Below the pieces are notes generated by a model. The model did not search any database. It was given only the letters and a program-made list of their open reading frames with translations, and was not told the origin of the DNA. This document shows positions 34,848 to 43,867 of a stretch of 64,000 nt of DNA, piece by piece (the stretch's first letter is position 1; every line of letters starts with the position of its first letter). This stretch comes from Bacteroidota bacterium. GTDB lineage: Bacteria; Bacteroidota; Bacteroidia; Chitinophagales; Chitinophagaceae. The stretch covers positions 62,001-126,000 of the forward strand of contig JAEWJK010000014.1 of assembly GCA_023386555.1 (NCBI GenBank), in the 5' to 3' direction. Made by a program: the position numbers and the translations under genes.

Positions 34848-35060
34848 ATGATAGAAGTGTTTAAGACAAATGTATCCGATACAGAACAGGCAAAATTGCT
34901 GCTTGATCTGTTAGCTTTACGTTTTCCTGGCAACAAGATCAATTTTGACTTGTATGATTGCGACAAAATATTAAGAATAGATGGTTCTGATTATATAGTT
35001 GACGATATCAGGAACCTGTTGAACACACATGGATTTGAATGTGAAATATTAACCAGTTAA
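34848..35060 (+). CDS. Small hypothetical protein
   Basis: About 70 residues from ATG at 34848 (MIEVFKTNV). The pattern FKTNV..EQAKLLLDLLALRFPGNKINFDLYDCD..LRIDG looks like a heavy-metal-associated (HMA)-like or small ferredoxin-like alpha/beta fold without the Cys pair. Bacteroidota proteins of this size often occur beside SRPBCC genes. It begins the operon running to 36922. Confidence 0.7.
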   Translation: MIEVFKTNVSDTEQAKLLLDLLALRFPGNKINFDLYDCDKILRIDGSDYIVDDIRNLLNTHGFECEILTS

Positions 35061-35071
35061 AACCAATAAAA

Positions 35072-35611
35072 ATGAAAATTGTAAAAAGAATTTTAATCGG
35101 AGTGGTGGCTTTTATAGCCATCGTTTTGATCACGGCCCTTTTTGTAGATAAGGATTATGCCGTAGAAAGAGAAATCGTTATCAATAGACCTACACCTGAA
35201 GTATTTGATTATGTAAAACAGATAAAGAACCAGGACTATTTCAGCAAATGGAATATGGCTGATCCCTCAATGAAGAAAACCTACAAAGGCACCGATGCAG
35301 CAGTTGGATTTATTTATGCCTGGGAAGGAAACAGTGATGTTGGTAAAGGTGAACAAGAGATCAGTAAGATTGAGGAAGGCAAAAGAATAGATATGGCATT
35401 ACGTTTTAAAGAACCGATGGAAGCTACAGCAAATGCATACATCTCAACTGATGTTATTTCTGCTAATCAAACAAAAGTAAAATGGAGCATGAATAGCAGT
35501 ATGCCTTACCCATTTAATGTGATGAGAATCTTTATGAGCATTGAAGATATGCTCGGAAAAGATCTTGAAGCAGGCTTGACTAATCTTAAATCAAATCTCG
35601 AAAAGCAATAA
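35072..35611 (+). CDS. SRPBCC (polyketide-cyclase-like) protein with membrane anchor
   Basis: This 179-residue protein starts with a membrane helix (residues 4-25) then a START/SRPBCC fold with strand EREIVINRPTPEVFDYVKQI and the C-terminal helix MRIFMSIEDMLGKDLEAGL. Such proteins bind hydrophobic ligands. It follows the small gene at 34848 by 11 bases and precedes a glyoxalase-fold gene by 10 bases, so it is in one operon. Confidence 0.9.
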   Translation: MKIVKRILIGVVAFIAIVLITALFVDKDYAVEREIVINRPTPEVFDYVKQIKNQDYFSKWNMADPSMKKTYKGTDAAVGFIYAWEGNSDVGKGEQEISKIEEGKRIDMALRFKEPMEATANAYISTDVISANQTKVKWSMNSSMPYPFNVMRIFMSIEDMLGKDLEAGLTNLKSNLEKQ

Positions 35612-35621
35612 CTTCTAAACT

Positions 35622-36035
35622 ATGGCAACACAAATTTTTGTGAATTTACCAGTAAAAGAGCTCGATAAATCAATAGCATTTTTCAAAAAGTTAGGTTATA
35701 CATTCAATGAACAGTTTACTGATGATACTGCAGCATGTTTGGTGATCTCCGAATCGATATATGCCATGTTACTTACAGAGGCAAAATTCAAAGGTTTTCT
35801 GCCTGCTGGTAAAGCAATGTCTGATGCTACTAAAAGCACTGAAGTATTACTTGCACTTTCCTGCGACAGTAAAGAAAAAGTACATGAGATAGTCAATACT
35901 GCTATCATTGCAGGAGCCACTGAAGCAAGGCCACCAGAAGATCATGGATTTATGTTCGCAAGAAGTTTTAATGATCTTGATGGGCATGTTTGGGAGATAT
36001 TCTGGATGGATCCAGCAGGTATTTCTCAACAATAA
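35622..36035 (+). CDS. VOC/glyoxalase-fold protein
   Basis: The 137-residue protein has the vicinal oxygen chelate fold: IFVNLPVKELDKSIAFFKKLGY at the N-terminus and FNDLDGHVWEIFWMDP at the C-terminus with His and Glu as metal ligands. These proteins include glyoxalase, dioxygenase and resistance enzymes. The particular reaction is unknown. It is co-directional with the SRPBCC and DoxX genes. Confidence 0.93.
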   Translation: MATQIFVNLPVKELDKSIAFFKKLGYTFNEQFTDDTAACLVISESIYAMLLTEAKFKGFLPAGKAMSDATKSTEVLLALSCDSKEKVHEIVNTAIIAGATEARPPEDHGFMFARSFNDLDGHVWEIFWMDPAGISQQ

Positions 36036-36047
36036 CTAAGAATACCC

Positions 36048-36512
36048 ATGTCAGAAAACCGTCCGTGGACCAATGCAGTATTTACAAGAATGCTCTCGTC
36101 AAAAAGAAGAGACGTATTTAGGGCATGGACGAGAGAAAAAGAAGTTGCAATCTGGTGGGGACCTCATGGTTTTACAAATCCTGTTTGCAAATGGAACGCA
36201 AAACAAAAAGGAAGCATTTATCTTGAAATGATCTCACCTGATGGAATGTCATTTCCTTTAAAAGGTTTCTTTCATGACGTGATTGAACCCGAACAATTCA
36301 TTTTTACAACAACGGCTTTTAAAGAACAACTGGAAATACTCACGGCTGTTATATTAACAGAAGTAAACGATAAGACTAAACTAACCGTTGAGGCCACAGT
36401 AATGAAAGCCATTCCTGAAGTATATTGCTTTCTTGAAACAATGTATGAAGGCTGGAAACAAAGCCTTGATAAATTAGAGATACACTTAAATACCCCCGAA
36501 CAAACAATATGA
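36048..36512 (+). CDS. SRPBCC/AHSA1-like protein
   Basis: A 154-residue protein of the AHSA1/Aha1-C-like SRPBCC family, with RDVFRAWTREKEVAIWWGPH and GFTNPVCKWNAKQKGS. The family name comes from the Hsp90 activator, but bacterial members bind small hydrophobic compounds. It is 12 bases after the VOC gene and its end overlaps the DoxX gene start (36509) by four bases. Confidence 0.9.
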   Translation: MSENRPWTNAVFTRMLSSKRRDVFRAWTREKEVAIWWGPHGFTNPVCKWNAKQKGSIYLEMISPDGMSFPLKGFFHDVIEPEQFIFTTTAFKEQLEILTAVILTEVNDKTKLTVEATVMKAIPEVYCFLETMYEGWKQSLDKLEIHLNTPEQTI

Positions 36513-36922
36513 AAAATAGAACCTTAAATTATCCTTCGCTGAATACGGATATTGGAACATTATTGTTGCGTTTGATCTTCGGTGGCATGTTCATTTACTT
36601 CGGATACGGAAAACTTTCCAATTACGATACAATGCTTGGTATGATGGGAGATCCTATTGGTATTGGTTCTAAACTTTCTTTGATCCTTGTAATATTTGGA
36701 GAATTCTTTTGCGGAATTTTTATCGCCATTGGATTTCTCACAAGAATATTTGTGATACCTACTTTTATCACAATGGTTGTTGCATATTTTGTAGCATATG
36801 CCAATGATTCATTCATGGTGAAACAAAGTGCTTTTGTTTATATGATGTTATGTCTTCCTGTATTTGTCTTAGGAAGCGGAAGATTTTCCGTTGACAGATT
36901 GATTTTTAAAAGAAAGATCTGA
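36509..36922 (+). CDS. DoxX-family membrane protein
   Basis: The 137-residue protein has four membrane helices (about residues 13-35, 50-75, 79-95 and 104-122). The segments LLLRLIFGGMFIYFGYGKL and FCGIFIAIGFLTRIFVIP are typical of DoxX. DoxX-like proteins often accompany oxidative-stress or detoxification genes. It ends the 34.8-36.9 kb operon. Confidence 0.92.
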   Translation: MKNRTLNYPSLNTDIGTLLLRLIFGGMFIYFGYGKLSNYDTMLGMMGDPIGIGSKLSLILVIFGEFFCGIFIAIGFLTRIFVIPTFITMVVAYFVAYANDSFMVKQSAFVYMMLCLPVFVLGSGRFSVDRLIFKRKI

Positions 36923-37406
36923 TCAGATTTCTAATCATTTAGACAAATTCTCCTCTGGCAATGCCTAATTTGGCTGCCACCCTTTTGCTGTAAAATCCCA
37001 ATGTAGAAAGAGGCTTATACCTGGGAAAAATCCACGATCTGCAAGCTGTAATCATATTAGGAACCGGCCACTTTTCTATTGACTATATTTTCCTGGAAAA
37101 CAAATGAATGCTGCACCAGGCTTGGATTGCAGCGATTAATTTATCTCTTTTATGACGGAGATAAAGCCAAGAAATACTCCCAATCCTTCAGGGAAAATGG
37201 GATTTTCTCAACAAGAGATCTTCATACCAAAACTGCATAAAATGTATGCGAAATGCTTTAGCTATCTACATTCTATTCACATCTGTAAATAAATATTTTT
37301 CAAATTTTATTCAAATATGAAGAGGATGTGTACCTTAATGCCCTGTAAGCACCTCTACAGAGGGAAAAACAGTAGTTTATTTATTAACTCTTAAATTTTA
37401 AACGTT
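36923..37406. other. 480-bp gap with a possible minus-strand coding remnant
   Basis: No established gene found. On the minus strand, ATG at 37055 opens a 38-codon frame ending at 36939, reading MITACRSWIFPRYKPLST and onward with KRVAAKLGIARGEF. The amino-acid composition looks protein-like but the start context and length make it doubtful. A 46-codon plus-strand frame from 37152 is less convincing. The right end should hold the SWIB gene promoter. Confidence 0.4.
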
Positions 37407-37805
37407 ATGGCAACAGCAAAAAAAGCTGCAAAAAAAGCCGCAAAAAAAGCTGCTCCTAAGAAAGCTGCTCCAAAAAAAGCAGCTCCTAAGAAAGCTGCTA
37501 AAAAAGCTGCACCAAAAAAAGCAGCTAAGAAAGCTGCTCCAAAAAAGAAATCAGCAAGAAAACCTAATGCTGCATTCATGGCTCCTTTAACACCAAGTGC
37601 TACTCTTGCAGAAGTAATTGGTAGCAAAGCAGTGCCAAGAACTGAAGTGGTTAAGAAGATCTGGGATTATATCAAGAAGAACAATCTTCAGGATAAGAAG
37701 AACAGAAGAAACATTAATGCAGATGGTAAGCTAAAACCTTTATTTGGTAAAGATCAAATTTCTATGTTTGAGCTTGCTAAAATTGTAAACAAGCATTTGA
37801 AGTAA
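37407..37805 (+). CDS. SWIB/MDM2-domain protein with histone-like Lys/Ala tail
   Basis: This 132-residue protein starts with about 48 residues of KKAAPKKAA repeats, like the tail of histone H1 or of bacterial H1-like proteins. The rest is a SWIB domain (about 55-132; PLTPSATLAEVIGSKAVPRT, then WDYIKKNNLQDKKNRRNINA and LKPLFGKDQISMFELAKIV). SWIB is found in eukaryotic SWI/SNF complexes and in Chlamydia and other bacteria. I expect a nucleoid-associated protein. A bidirectional terminator follows. Confidence 0.94.
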   Translation: MATAKKAAKKAAKKAAPKKAAPKKAAPKKAAKKAAPKKAAKKAAPKKKSARKPNAAFMAPLTPSATLAEVIGSKAVPRTEVVKKIWDYIKKNNLQDKKNRRNINADGKLKPLFGKDQISMFELAKIVNKHLK

Positions 37806-37824
37806 TACAAATCATCTTCATAAT

Positions 37825-37850
37825 AAAACCCCGAAATATTCGGGGTTTTT
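37825..37850. terminator. Bidirectional terminator
   Basis: Stem AAAACCCCG / CGGGGTTTT with loop AAATATT, between the convergent SWIB and GH13 genes. Confidence 0.92.
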
Positions 37851-39115
37851 TATTTCGTTTTATGATAGACTAAATAATCCCATGCATTCAATTCGAAGGA
37901 CATTTCATTTGTAAACTTATAATTCAATCCTGAAAAGAGACTGGTAAAACCTCCGTGAAGCTGTTCATTTGATAAATGGATATGAACCTTATCGTCACCA
38001 GTTAAATTGATCAGCACTAAAAGAACATCATCTTCATGTTTCCTTATAAAAGCAAGTGCATTGGGTGAATCGTTGCCAAGGAATTCAACAGCACCAAACC
38101 TCATGGCACCTGATTTTTTTCTAAGCTGCAATAATGCCTGGTAAAATGTATGTAATAAAGGCTCAACTTTCCATCCGATCTCATCCTTATCAAAAAACTT
38201 CAATCGCTTTATGTTTGGCAATTCCTGTCCACTATATATTAAAGGCATTGCATTGTAAGTACAACATAACACCGCTAAGGCTTTAGCTGCATCACCATAT
38301 TTTTCATACTCAGTTCCGTTCCAGCTATTCTCATCATGGTTTGATGTAAACATAAGTTTGTAACAATCATCAGAAAGTTGATTGATCCTCGACAACTCAT
38401 GGTCGAATTCATGAAACGGACAATGACCTTTGAAATACTGTTCACTCTTGTGCATCCAACTCCAGGCATACGTTGCATCAAAAACATCATGATATTTTTC
38501 GTCATCAGTTTCTGCAAGCCAGAATAATGGCTTCAACATATCACATGATCTTCTTGCATCATTCCAAAAATCCAGCGGAACAAGATGAGCCATATCACAC
38601 CTGAAACCATCAATATCACATTCTTTGATCCAGTATTGCATTGAGCCGATCATTTCCTCCCGCATTTCATTTTGCGAATAATCAAGATCAATTACATCAG
38701 CCCAGCCATTCTTATCATAGAATTCGTCATGTTCATTTTTATAATACCATTCAGGATGCTGTTTCGTCCAATGATGATCAGCACCTGTATGATTTGCTAC
38801 CCAGTCAATGATAATCTTCATTCCTCTTGCATGAACATCGTTTATCAAAGCTTTGAAATCATCCAATGTTCCAAACTCAGGATTAATTTCAGTGTAAGAT
38901 GAGCATGCATAATAACTTCCCAATGTACCTTGACGTTTCTTAACGCTGATCGGTGTGATTGGCATCAACCATAATATCTCCACTCCCATTTCCTGTAAGC
39001 GAGGTAAATGATTTTGAAAAGCTGCAAATGTTCCTTCAGCTGTATACTGACGAATGTTCACTTCGTAAATATTAGCACCTTTTGTCCAGGATGTAATCGG
39101 AAAATTTCTTGCCAT
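37850..39115 (-). CDS. GH13 alpha-amylase-family glycoside hydrolase
   Basis: A 421-residue (beta/alpha)8 enzyme acting on alpha-glucans. The four family motifs are visible: DWVANHTG (region I), DGFRCDMAHL with nucleophile Asp (II), WLAETD with acid/base Glu (III) and TSNHDENSW (IV). No signal peptide, so it acts in the cytoplasm, for example on glycogen or maltodextrin. The short C-terminal domain is a beta-sandwich. Exact specificity is open. An F1 element lies upstream. Confidence 0.93.
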   Translation of the reverse strand: MARNFPITSWTKGANIYEVNIRQYTAEGTFAAFQNHLPRLQEMGVEILWLMPITPISVKKRQGTLGSYYACSSYTEINPEFGTLDDFKALINDVHARGMKIIIDWVANHTGADHHWTKQHPEWYYKNEHDEFYDKNGWADVIDLDYSQNEMREEMIGSMQYWIKECDIDGFRCDMAHLVPLDFWNDARRSCDMLKPLFWLAETDDEKYHDVFDATYAWSWMHKSEQYFKGHCPFHEFDHELSRINQLSDDCYKLMFTSNHDENSWNGTEYEKYGDAAKALAVLCCTYNAMPLIYSGQELPNIKRLKFFDKDEIGWKVEPLLHTFYQALLQLRKKSGAMRFGAVEFLGNDSPNALAFIRKHEDDVLLVLINLTGDDKVHIHLSNEQLHGGFTSLFSGLNYKFTNEMSFELNAWDYLVYHKTK

Positions 39116-39141
39116 GTATTAAAAATAGAAATCAATTAATG

Positions 39142-39199
39142 AATATGAAGCAAGCATTATCTTTTCATGGCATCGTTCCTTGCGTCGCACACTTGTGCA
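39142..39199 (-). repeat. F1 interspersed element, copy 8
   Basis: On the minus strand it reads CACAAGTGTGCGACGCAAG then GAACGATGCCATG; the hairpin's distal arm is degraded. It points toward the GH13 start codon. Confidence 0.78.
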
Positions 39200-39215
39200 A
39201 CAGATCAATTAGGAT

Positions 39216-40844
39216 CTATTTCATCACCTCTTCAATCACCTTTCCAATGCACCCACTCGGCATTTGAATTTTAAGCATCGCTGCAATAGTTGGTGCTATA
39301 TCGGTCATATAAACTTCTTTGTTGCTTTTGCCTTTCTTAATACCCCATCCATACCACAACAAAGGAATATGTGCATCATAAGCATACCATACACCATGTG
39401 ATGTTCCTTTATTCCATCCGTCAAACCATTGCGGTTTGTAATTAAATTGTATATCTCCACTCAACTTTTGATTATAGCCATTAGCCATCATGTCTCGTAG
39501 TTTTTCAGGAACCGGTACACTCATTACATTCTTTAATTCAAACGCATTGGCAATAAATGGAAACTTGAGCAGTTGATCAATCGTTTCAGCTGTTATTGCA
39601 TTTCTATTTTGTTCTGTTACAACAGAACCATTAAAGTACACCTGGTAATTGATAATCTTACTTATTGCATTTTTTATACTGAATACTTTTTCGAGATGAA
39701 TATTTAATTGCTTTCCTATTTCAGCATCATCAAAAGTGCCGGCAGGTATTTTATTATCCTTTAAAAATCCAGGCACATGAGCTACTCCATGATCTGCGGT
39801 AAGAAATACTGTGTACTGATCTTTGCCAATTGTTTTATCGAGATATTGCAGAAATGCAGCCATATCTGCATCCAATCTTAAGTATGTGTCTTCCACTTCA
39901 ATGCTGTTAGGGCCAAATTCATGACCAATGTAATCTGTTGTTGAGAAACTAAGTGCAAGAAAATCGGTATTACCTGATGCTCCTAACTTCTCAGACTGGA
40001 TAGCAGCTTTTGCCATCTCAAAAGTGAAAGTATTTGCAAAAGGTGTATATCTAAAACTGTTATACTTATTCTTTGTTATTGAAGATGTGTTATGCGGAAA
40101 ATTGTTGTCTTCACCAGGAACAGCTGATTCATATTTCATTGTATCAGCTGTGCTTTGTTTATAAGTACTGATCGGATATAATGTGTTCCAGTTTTGTTGC
40201 AGATATTGATCCGGTAACTTTTTGCCATTAAAATCCTTCACCCACTGGGGAAGATCGTTCATGTAATAAGTGCTTGATATAAATCCACCGCTAAGATCGT
40301 CAAACCAATAAGCTGCATTTGCAGAATGACCTGCAGGTAAAATGGAACCACGATCTTTAAATGCAATACCAATTACTTTCGATTTAAAATTAGTAGCTAA
40401 TCTTAATTCATCAGTAATGGTAGTCGTCCACATATTAACAGGCGACATTTTTCCAGCTGTTGATGTAGTACCAACAGATTGTACAGTACTATCTTCTGTA
40501 CAATATACATTTCTACCTAATACTTTACTATACCAATAATTTCCCATGATGCCATTCACTGCAGGAACAGAACCTGTATACACACAAGCATGTCCTGCAG
40601 CTGTATAAGTTGGCGTATAAGGTATCATTGCATTTTCATTGCTGAAGCCTTCATTCATCAATCGTTTAAATCCTCCTGCACTATATCTGTCGTAGTAACG
40701 ATATAAAAAATCCCAACGCATCTGGTCGATTACAATACCAACAACAAGTTTTGGCCTTTCTATCTTATTGTTAATTGATTTTGTTTGAGAAGAAGCTGTG
40801 ATAACCATCATCAGCAGCAGGACAACAACAGAAACGATCCTCAT
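39216..40844 (-). CDS. pafA: PafA-like alkaline phosphatase, secreted
   Basis: This 542-residue phosphomonoesterase has a signal peptide (1-19) and aligns along its length with Elizabethkingia PafA in my recollection: PKLVVGIVIDQMRWDFLYRY, a Thr nucleophile at about residue 81 (PTYTAAGH), the FKDRGSILPAGH Lys-Arg pair, GHEFGPNSIEVEDTYLRLD and TADHGVAH metal-binding motifs. PafA enzymes release phosphate from organic phosphates in the periplasm and are not inhibited by phosphate. It is divergent from the 40944 secreted protein. Confidence 0.93.
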   Translation of the reverse strand: MRIVSVVVLLLMMVITASSQTKSINNKIERPKLVVGIVIDQMRWDFLYRYYDRYSAGGFKRLMNEGFSNENAMIPYTPTYTAAGHACVYTGSVPAVNGIMGNYWYSKVLGRNVYCTEDSTVQSVGTTSTAGKMSPVNMWTTTITDELRLATNFKSKVIGIAFKDRGSILPAGHSANAAYWFDDLSGGFISSTYYMNDLPQWVKDFNGKKLPDQYLQQNWNTLYPISTYKQSTADTMKYESAVPGEDNNFPHNTSSITKNKYNSFRYTPFANTFTFEMAKAAIQSEKLGASGNTDFLALSFSTTDYIGHEFGPNSIEVEDTYLRLDADMAAFLQYLDKTIGKDQYTVFLTADHGVAHVPGFLKDNKIPAGTFDDAEIGKQLNIHLEKVFSIKNAISKIINYQVYFNGSVVTEQNRNAITAETIDQLLKFPFIANAFELKNVMSVPVPEKLRDMMANGYNQKLSGDIQFNYKPQWFDGWNKGTSHGVWYAYDAHIPLLWYGWGIKKGKSNKEVYMTDIAPTIAAMLKIQMPSGCIGKVIEEVMK

Positions 40845-40943
40845 TACGCATTATTTGCAGTGAAGATACTAAGGCTTAAGAGTGATATAACCACAGCATT
40901 ATGAATTTATTGTTATTCGTACTTTAGCAGCGAAAACACCTCC

Positions 40944-41759
40944 ATGAAACTTACAATTTCCATACTACTGCTGTTTTATTTTTCAAATGCCTTTTCGCAA
41001 CAAAAAACAATTGATCTTATTGAAGCTGAAAAATCTTTTGCCCGGTATGCTATAGAACATAATACCAGAGATGCTTTTCTGAAGTTCATGGATAGTAATG
41101 CTATCGTGTTTGATAAAGGCGAAATTCAAAAAGCATGGCAGGTTTGGGAAGCCAAACAGCCAAATCCTGCAAAACTTATATGGGAACCTGCCTTTGCTGT
41201 TATTTCTACAGCAGGTGATCTTGGAGTTACAACAGGACCGTGGCAGTTTAAGCCTTCTGCTAATGATTCTGTAGTAGCTACAGGTGTTTTTACCACAGTC
41301 TGGGCTTTTAAAAACAATGAATGGAAGTGGATCATTGATATGGGTGTAGATCATAATTTAAAAACACCTTCGTTTACCGATGTTGCTTCTATCGAACTGA
41401 ACCACATTGAAAAAACAACTTACGATGCCGGAAGATATATGTTGATGGCGGAACAAAATTTCATCAACAGTTATTCATCTGGTGGAAAGGAAACTTATAC
41501 TGCTGTTGTTGATAACGATGTCTATTTTGTAAATCCAGATCAGCTTCCGGTAAGTGGACGAAGCAACATTGATGCAGCTTTGGTGAATATGTCTGGTGCA
41601 ATCCAGTTCCAGGCTATAGGTAGTGGAGTGAGTAAAGATGGTGATATTGGATATGTGTATGGTTATGCCAATGAAAAAGATAAAAAAGGAAATTACCTGA
41701 GGATATGGAGAAGGATTGGCAGAAAATGGACTTTATTATTGCAAACATTGACACTGTGA
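40944..41759 (+). CDS. Secreted SnoaL/NTF2-like (DUF4440) protein
   Basis: The 271-residue protein has a signal peptide (1-18) and two NTF2-like domains (about 25-140 and 150-271). The first starts DLIEAEKSFARYAIEHNTRD and ends TGVFTTVWAFKNNEWKWIID; the second ends with RIWRRIGRKWTLLLQTLTL. Such domains bind small ligands or act as isomerases, but function here is unknown. A perfect 10-bp inverted repeat follows at 41782-41806. Confidence 0.85.
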   Translation: MKLTISILLLFYFSNAFSQQKTIDLIEAEKSFARYAIEHNTRDAFLKFMDSNAIVFDKGEIQKAWQVWEAKQPNPAKLIWEPAFAVISTAGDLGVTTGPWQFKPSANDSVVATGVFTTVWAFKNNEWKWIIDMGVDHNLKTPSFTDVASIELNHIEKTTYDAGRYMLMAEQNFINSYSSGGKETYTAVVDNDVYFVNPDQLPVSGRSNIDAALVNMSGAIQFQAIGSGVSKDGDIGYVYGYANEKDKKGNYLRIWRRIGRKWTLLLQTLTL

Positions 41760-41781
41760 TTGTCCTTTTCAATTAAGGGTA

Positions 41782-41806
41782 AAATATAGCAAATAGTGCT
41801 ATATTT
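41782..41806. terminator. 10-bp perfect inverted repeat
   Basis: AAATATAGCA and TGCTATATTT separated by five bases. There is no strong T run after it, so it may be a weak terminator of the 40944 gene or an operator for the 41828 gene. Confidence 0.45.
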
Positions 41807-41827
41807 ATTAAGCCTAAAAAACACACT

Positions 41828-42349
41828 ATGCGATTTTTACTTCTCCTGGCATTTGTGAGTTTGTTGTATTCGCAACCATCTCAATTACCAAAACCAGCAC
41901 CGAATACAGATACATGGATACCTGTTTATGTACCTGTTCAGGAAGCCCGAAAAATTTCTTTTTTGCCACCACAACCAATTGTATCGTCCGGAAAAATTTA
42001 TACACTTGGAAACTATTTATTACAAATAGAAAAAGATAGTGGTATTCATGTTATTGATTACTCTGACAGAACATTACCTCAAAAAATCGGTTTTATCAAA
42101 AGCCTCTTCTGTTCAGAAATGGCCATAAAAGGTCAAAATCTGTATATCAACAATCTCGATGACCTGGTTGTATTAAATATCTCGAACATAACTAGTCCTT
42201 TTGAGGTTACACGTATACCGCATACGTTTGAATGGCCCTCAGGTGAATATCCAAATGGAACAGGCTTTTTTGAATGTCCAGATCCTTCAAAGGGTGTGGT
42301 GGTTGGTTGGAAAAGAGAAAAAAGAGATTATCCCAAGTGTTATCGTTAA
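41828..42349 (+). CDS. LVIVD-repeat protein, N-terminal half of a split beta-propeller
   Basis: This 173-residue secreted protein (signal peptide 1-15) has LVIVD-type blades: GKIYTLGNYLLQIEKDSGIH, VIDYSDRTLPQKIGFIK and LYINNLDDLVVLNISNITSP. In related Bacteroidota proteins I recall a single chain of about 430 residues; this gene covers the N-terminal part and the next gene the rest. The end (GWKREKRDYPKCYR) resembles the linker region of full-length members. There is no frameshift signature; the next gene starts 10 bases later with its own signal. Confidence 0.75.
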   Translation: MRFLLLLAFVSLLYSQPSQLPKPAPNTDTWIPVYVPVQEARKISFLPPQPIVSSGKIYTLGNYLLQIEKDSGIHVIDYSDRTLPQKIGFIKSLFCSEMAIKGQNLYINNLDDLVVLNISNITSPFEVTRIPHTFEWPSGEYPNGTGFFECPDPSKGVVVGWKREKRDYPKCYR

Positions 42350-42359
42350 ATAATAAATT

Positions 42360-43118
42360 ATGCGTTCAGTATCAACTATAATATTCACCATTATACTTGC
42401 AACTCTTGTTAGTGGTTTTGGATGTGGAAAAGATTCTGGCATTTCAACATCCTCATTTCCCTCAGCTTCTGGTACTGGCAAAGCTGGTTCTTTAGCAAGA
42501 TTTGCTATTGTAAACAATCATCTTTATGCATTGGATGGAAATGAAATAGTATGTTATGATATTTCGAATTCTAATAGCCCCATTCTAAGAAACAGAGTGA
42601 AAGTAGCTTTTGATATCGAAACAATATATCCTTATGAAGATAAACTTTTTATTGGCTCAACCACAGGTATGTATTCCTATTCATTAGCAGAGCCTGGTTT
42701 GCCCAAATTTATAAGTGTAGTTACCCATGTGAGAGCTTGTGACCCTGTTGTAGTTCAGGGTCAGTATGCTTACGTTACACTTAGAGGAGGAACCGCTTGT
42801 GGTGGTTCTAATGTCTTAAATGTTTACAATATTGCAAACATCAATAATCCCTCACTGATTAAAACTATTAATGTAAACGCTCCTTATGGTTTAGGCATTG
42901 CAGGCAATGCTTTATATGTAACAAATCCAGCTGGCATAAAATCTTTCAATATAACACAACAGGATAATCCTGTATTTGTATCTGATATTGCAGAACCAAC
43001 AGCGTCTGATGTTATACCCAACAATAACACTATGATAGTTCAGCTTAAAAAGGGAGCTGCATTTTATGACATCAGTAATGCCCTGGCACCTTCATTTTTA
43101 AGCAGGATAACTCAATGA
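42360..43118 (+). CDS. LVIVD-repeat lipoprotein, C-terminal half of a split beta-propeller
   Basis: A 252-residue protein with a signal sequence and Cys22 in SGFGCGKDSG (probable lipoprotein). Repeats such as GSLARFAIVNNHLYALDGNE, LFIGSTTGMYSYSL and VVVQGQYAYVTLRGGTACGG define several propeller blades. It likely pairs with the product of the gene before it at the cell surface. The beta-barrel gene after it overlaps its end by four bases. Function unknown. Confidence 0.8.
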   Translation: MRSVSTIIFTIILATLVSGFGCGKDSGISTSSFPSASGTGKAGSLARFAIVNNHLYALDGNEIVCYDISNSNSPILRNRVKVAFDIETIYPYEDKLFIGSTTGMYSYSLAEPGLPKFISVVTHVRACDPVVVQGQYAYVTLRGGTACGGSNVLNVYNIANINNPSLIKTINVNAPYGLGIAGNALYVTNPAGIKSFNITQQDNPVFVSDIAEPTASDVIPNNNTMIVQLKKGAAFYDISNALAPSFLSRITQ

Positions 43119-43801
43119 TCAAACAATTTATTTCTCTGCTGTGTGCTATTTTTCTTAGTCAAGTGCTTTATGCTCAGAAAAACGATAGTACAGGTGGAGC
43201 TTTATCCGAATGGCACTTCCGATTAAATCCTTCATCTTTTTTTGAACCTGTTGGTGGTGTACATGTTGGTATTGAAACCAATTTAGATAAAAGAAAAAAA
43301 TATTATGTGATAACCGAATACGGTTACATTTTTATAAATAATACCGGAAGTAAAGAGAAAGAGAACAGAAATAATAATCGAATATCCGGTTTTGAAGGTA
43401 AACTCGAAATCCGAAAAAAAATTAGCTCTAAAAGATCAGGAACTTCTTTTTTGGGTGTTGAAGCACATTTCCTTAACGCTGGAATTAACAACAGTGGATG
43501 GTTTTCAATGGGTACACCGGATGCATCAGGTTTATACCCATATTTGCAATATCAATATTTTAGAGAATCCATTACTTCGCAAAGCATTGCAGGTAAATAT
43601 GTATGGAAATTTCTTGAGCAAGAAAACAAATGGAATATAGAGTTTTTTGGAGGTTTAGGATTTATTTACAGCGATATTACTTACAAAAATGCTGATGGCA
43701 AGTTAACCCAGGCAGATTTTGAACCAAAGTTCAACATGCAAAAAGATGGTATCCAACCCTACATTGCTATTGGAGGAAGATTACTGTTTAAATTGAAATA
43801 A
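43115..43801 (+). CDS. Outer-membrane beta-barrel protein, hypothetical
   Basis: The 228-residue protein has a signal peptide (1-20, YAQKND) and alternating amphipathic strands such as HFRLNPSSFFEPVGGVHVGI, KYYVITEYGYIFINN and IQPYIAIGGRLLFKLK, with a C-terminal Leu-Lys end. The pattern suggests an outer-membrane beta-barrel. Its start overlaps the end of the LVIVD lipoprotein gene. No family name recognised. Confidence 0.75.
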   Translation: MIKQFISLLCAIFLSQVLYAQKNDSTGGALSEWHFRLNPSSFFEPVGGVHVGIETNLDKRKKYYVITEYGYIFINNTGSKEKENRNNNRISGFEGKLEIRKKISSKRSGTSFLGVEAHFLNAGINNSGWFSMGTPDASGLYPYLQYQYFRESITSQSIAGKYVWKFLEQENKWNIEFFGGLGFIYSDITYKNADGKLTQADFEPKFNMQKDGIQPYIAIGGRLLFKLK

Positions 43802-43821
43802 CATCATCACTCCAAATCATT

Positions 43822-43829
43822 TAACTTTG
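43822..43829 (+). promoter_or_regulatory. Putative promoter -7 element upstream of the alpha-oxoamine synthase
   Basis: TAACTTTG matches TAnnTTTG. If used, the transcript would contain F1 copy 9 in its leader. The -33 element is weak. Confidence 0.45.
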
Positions 43830-43867
43830 CGGCAATTTTCAGGACCTTGCTCATCACTGTTCTGAAA

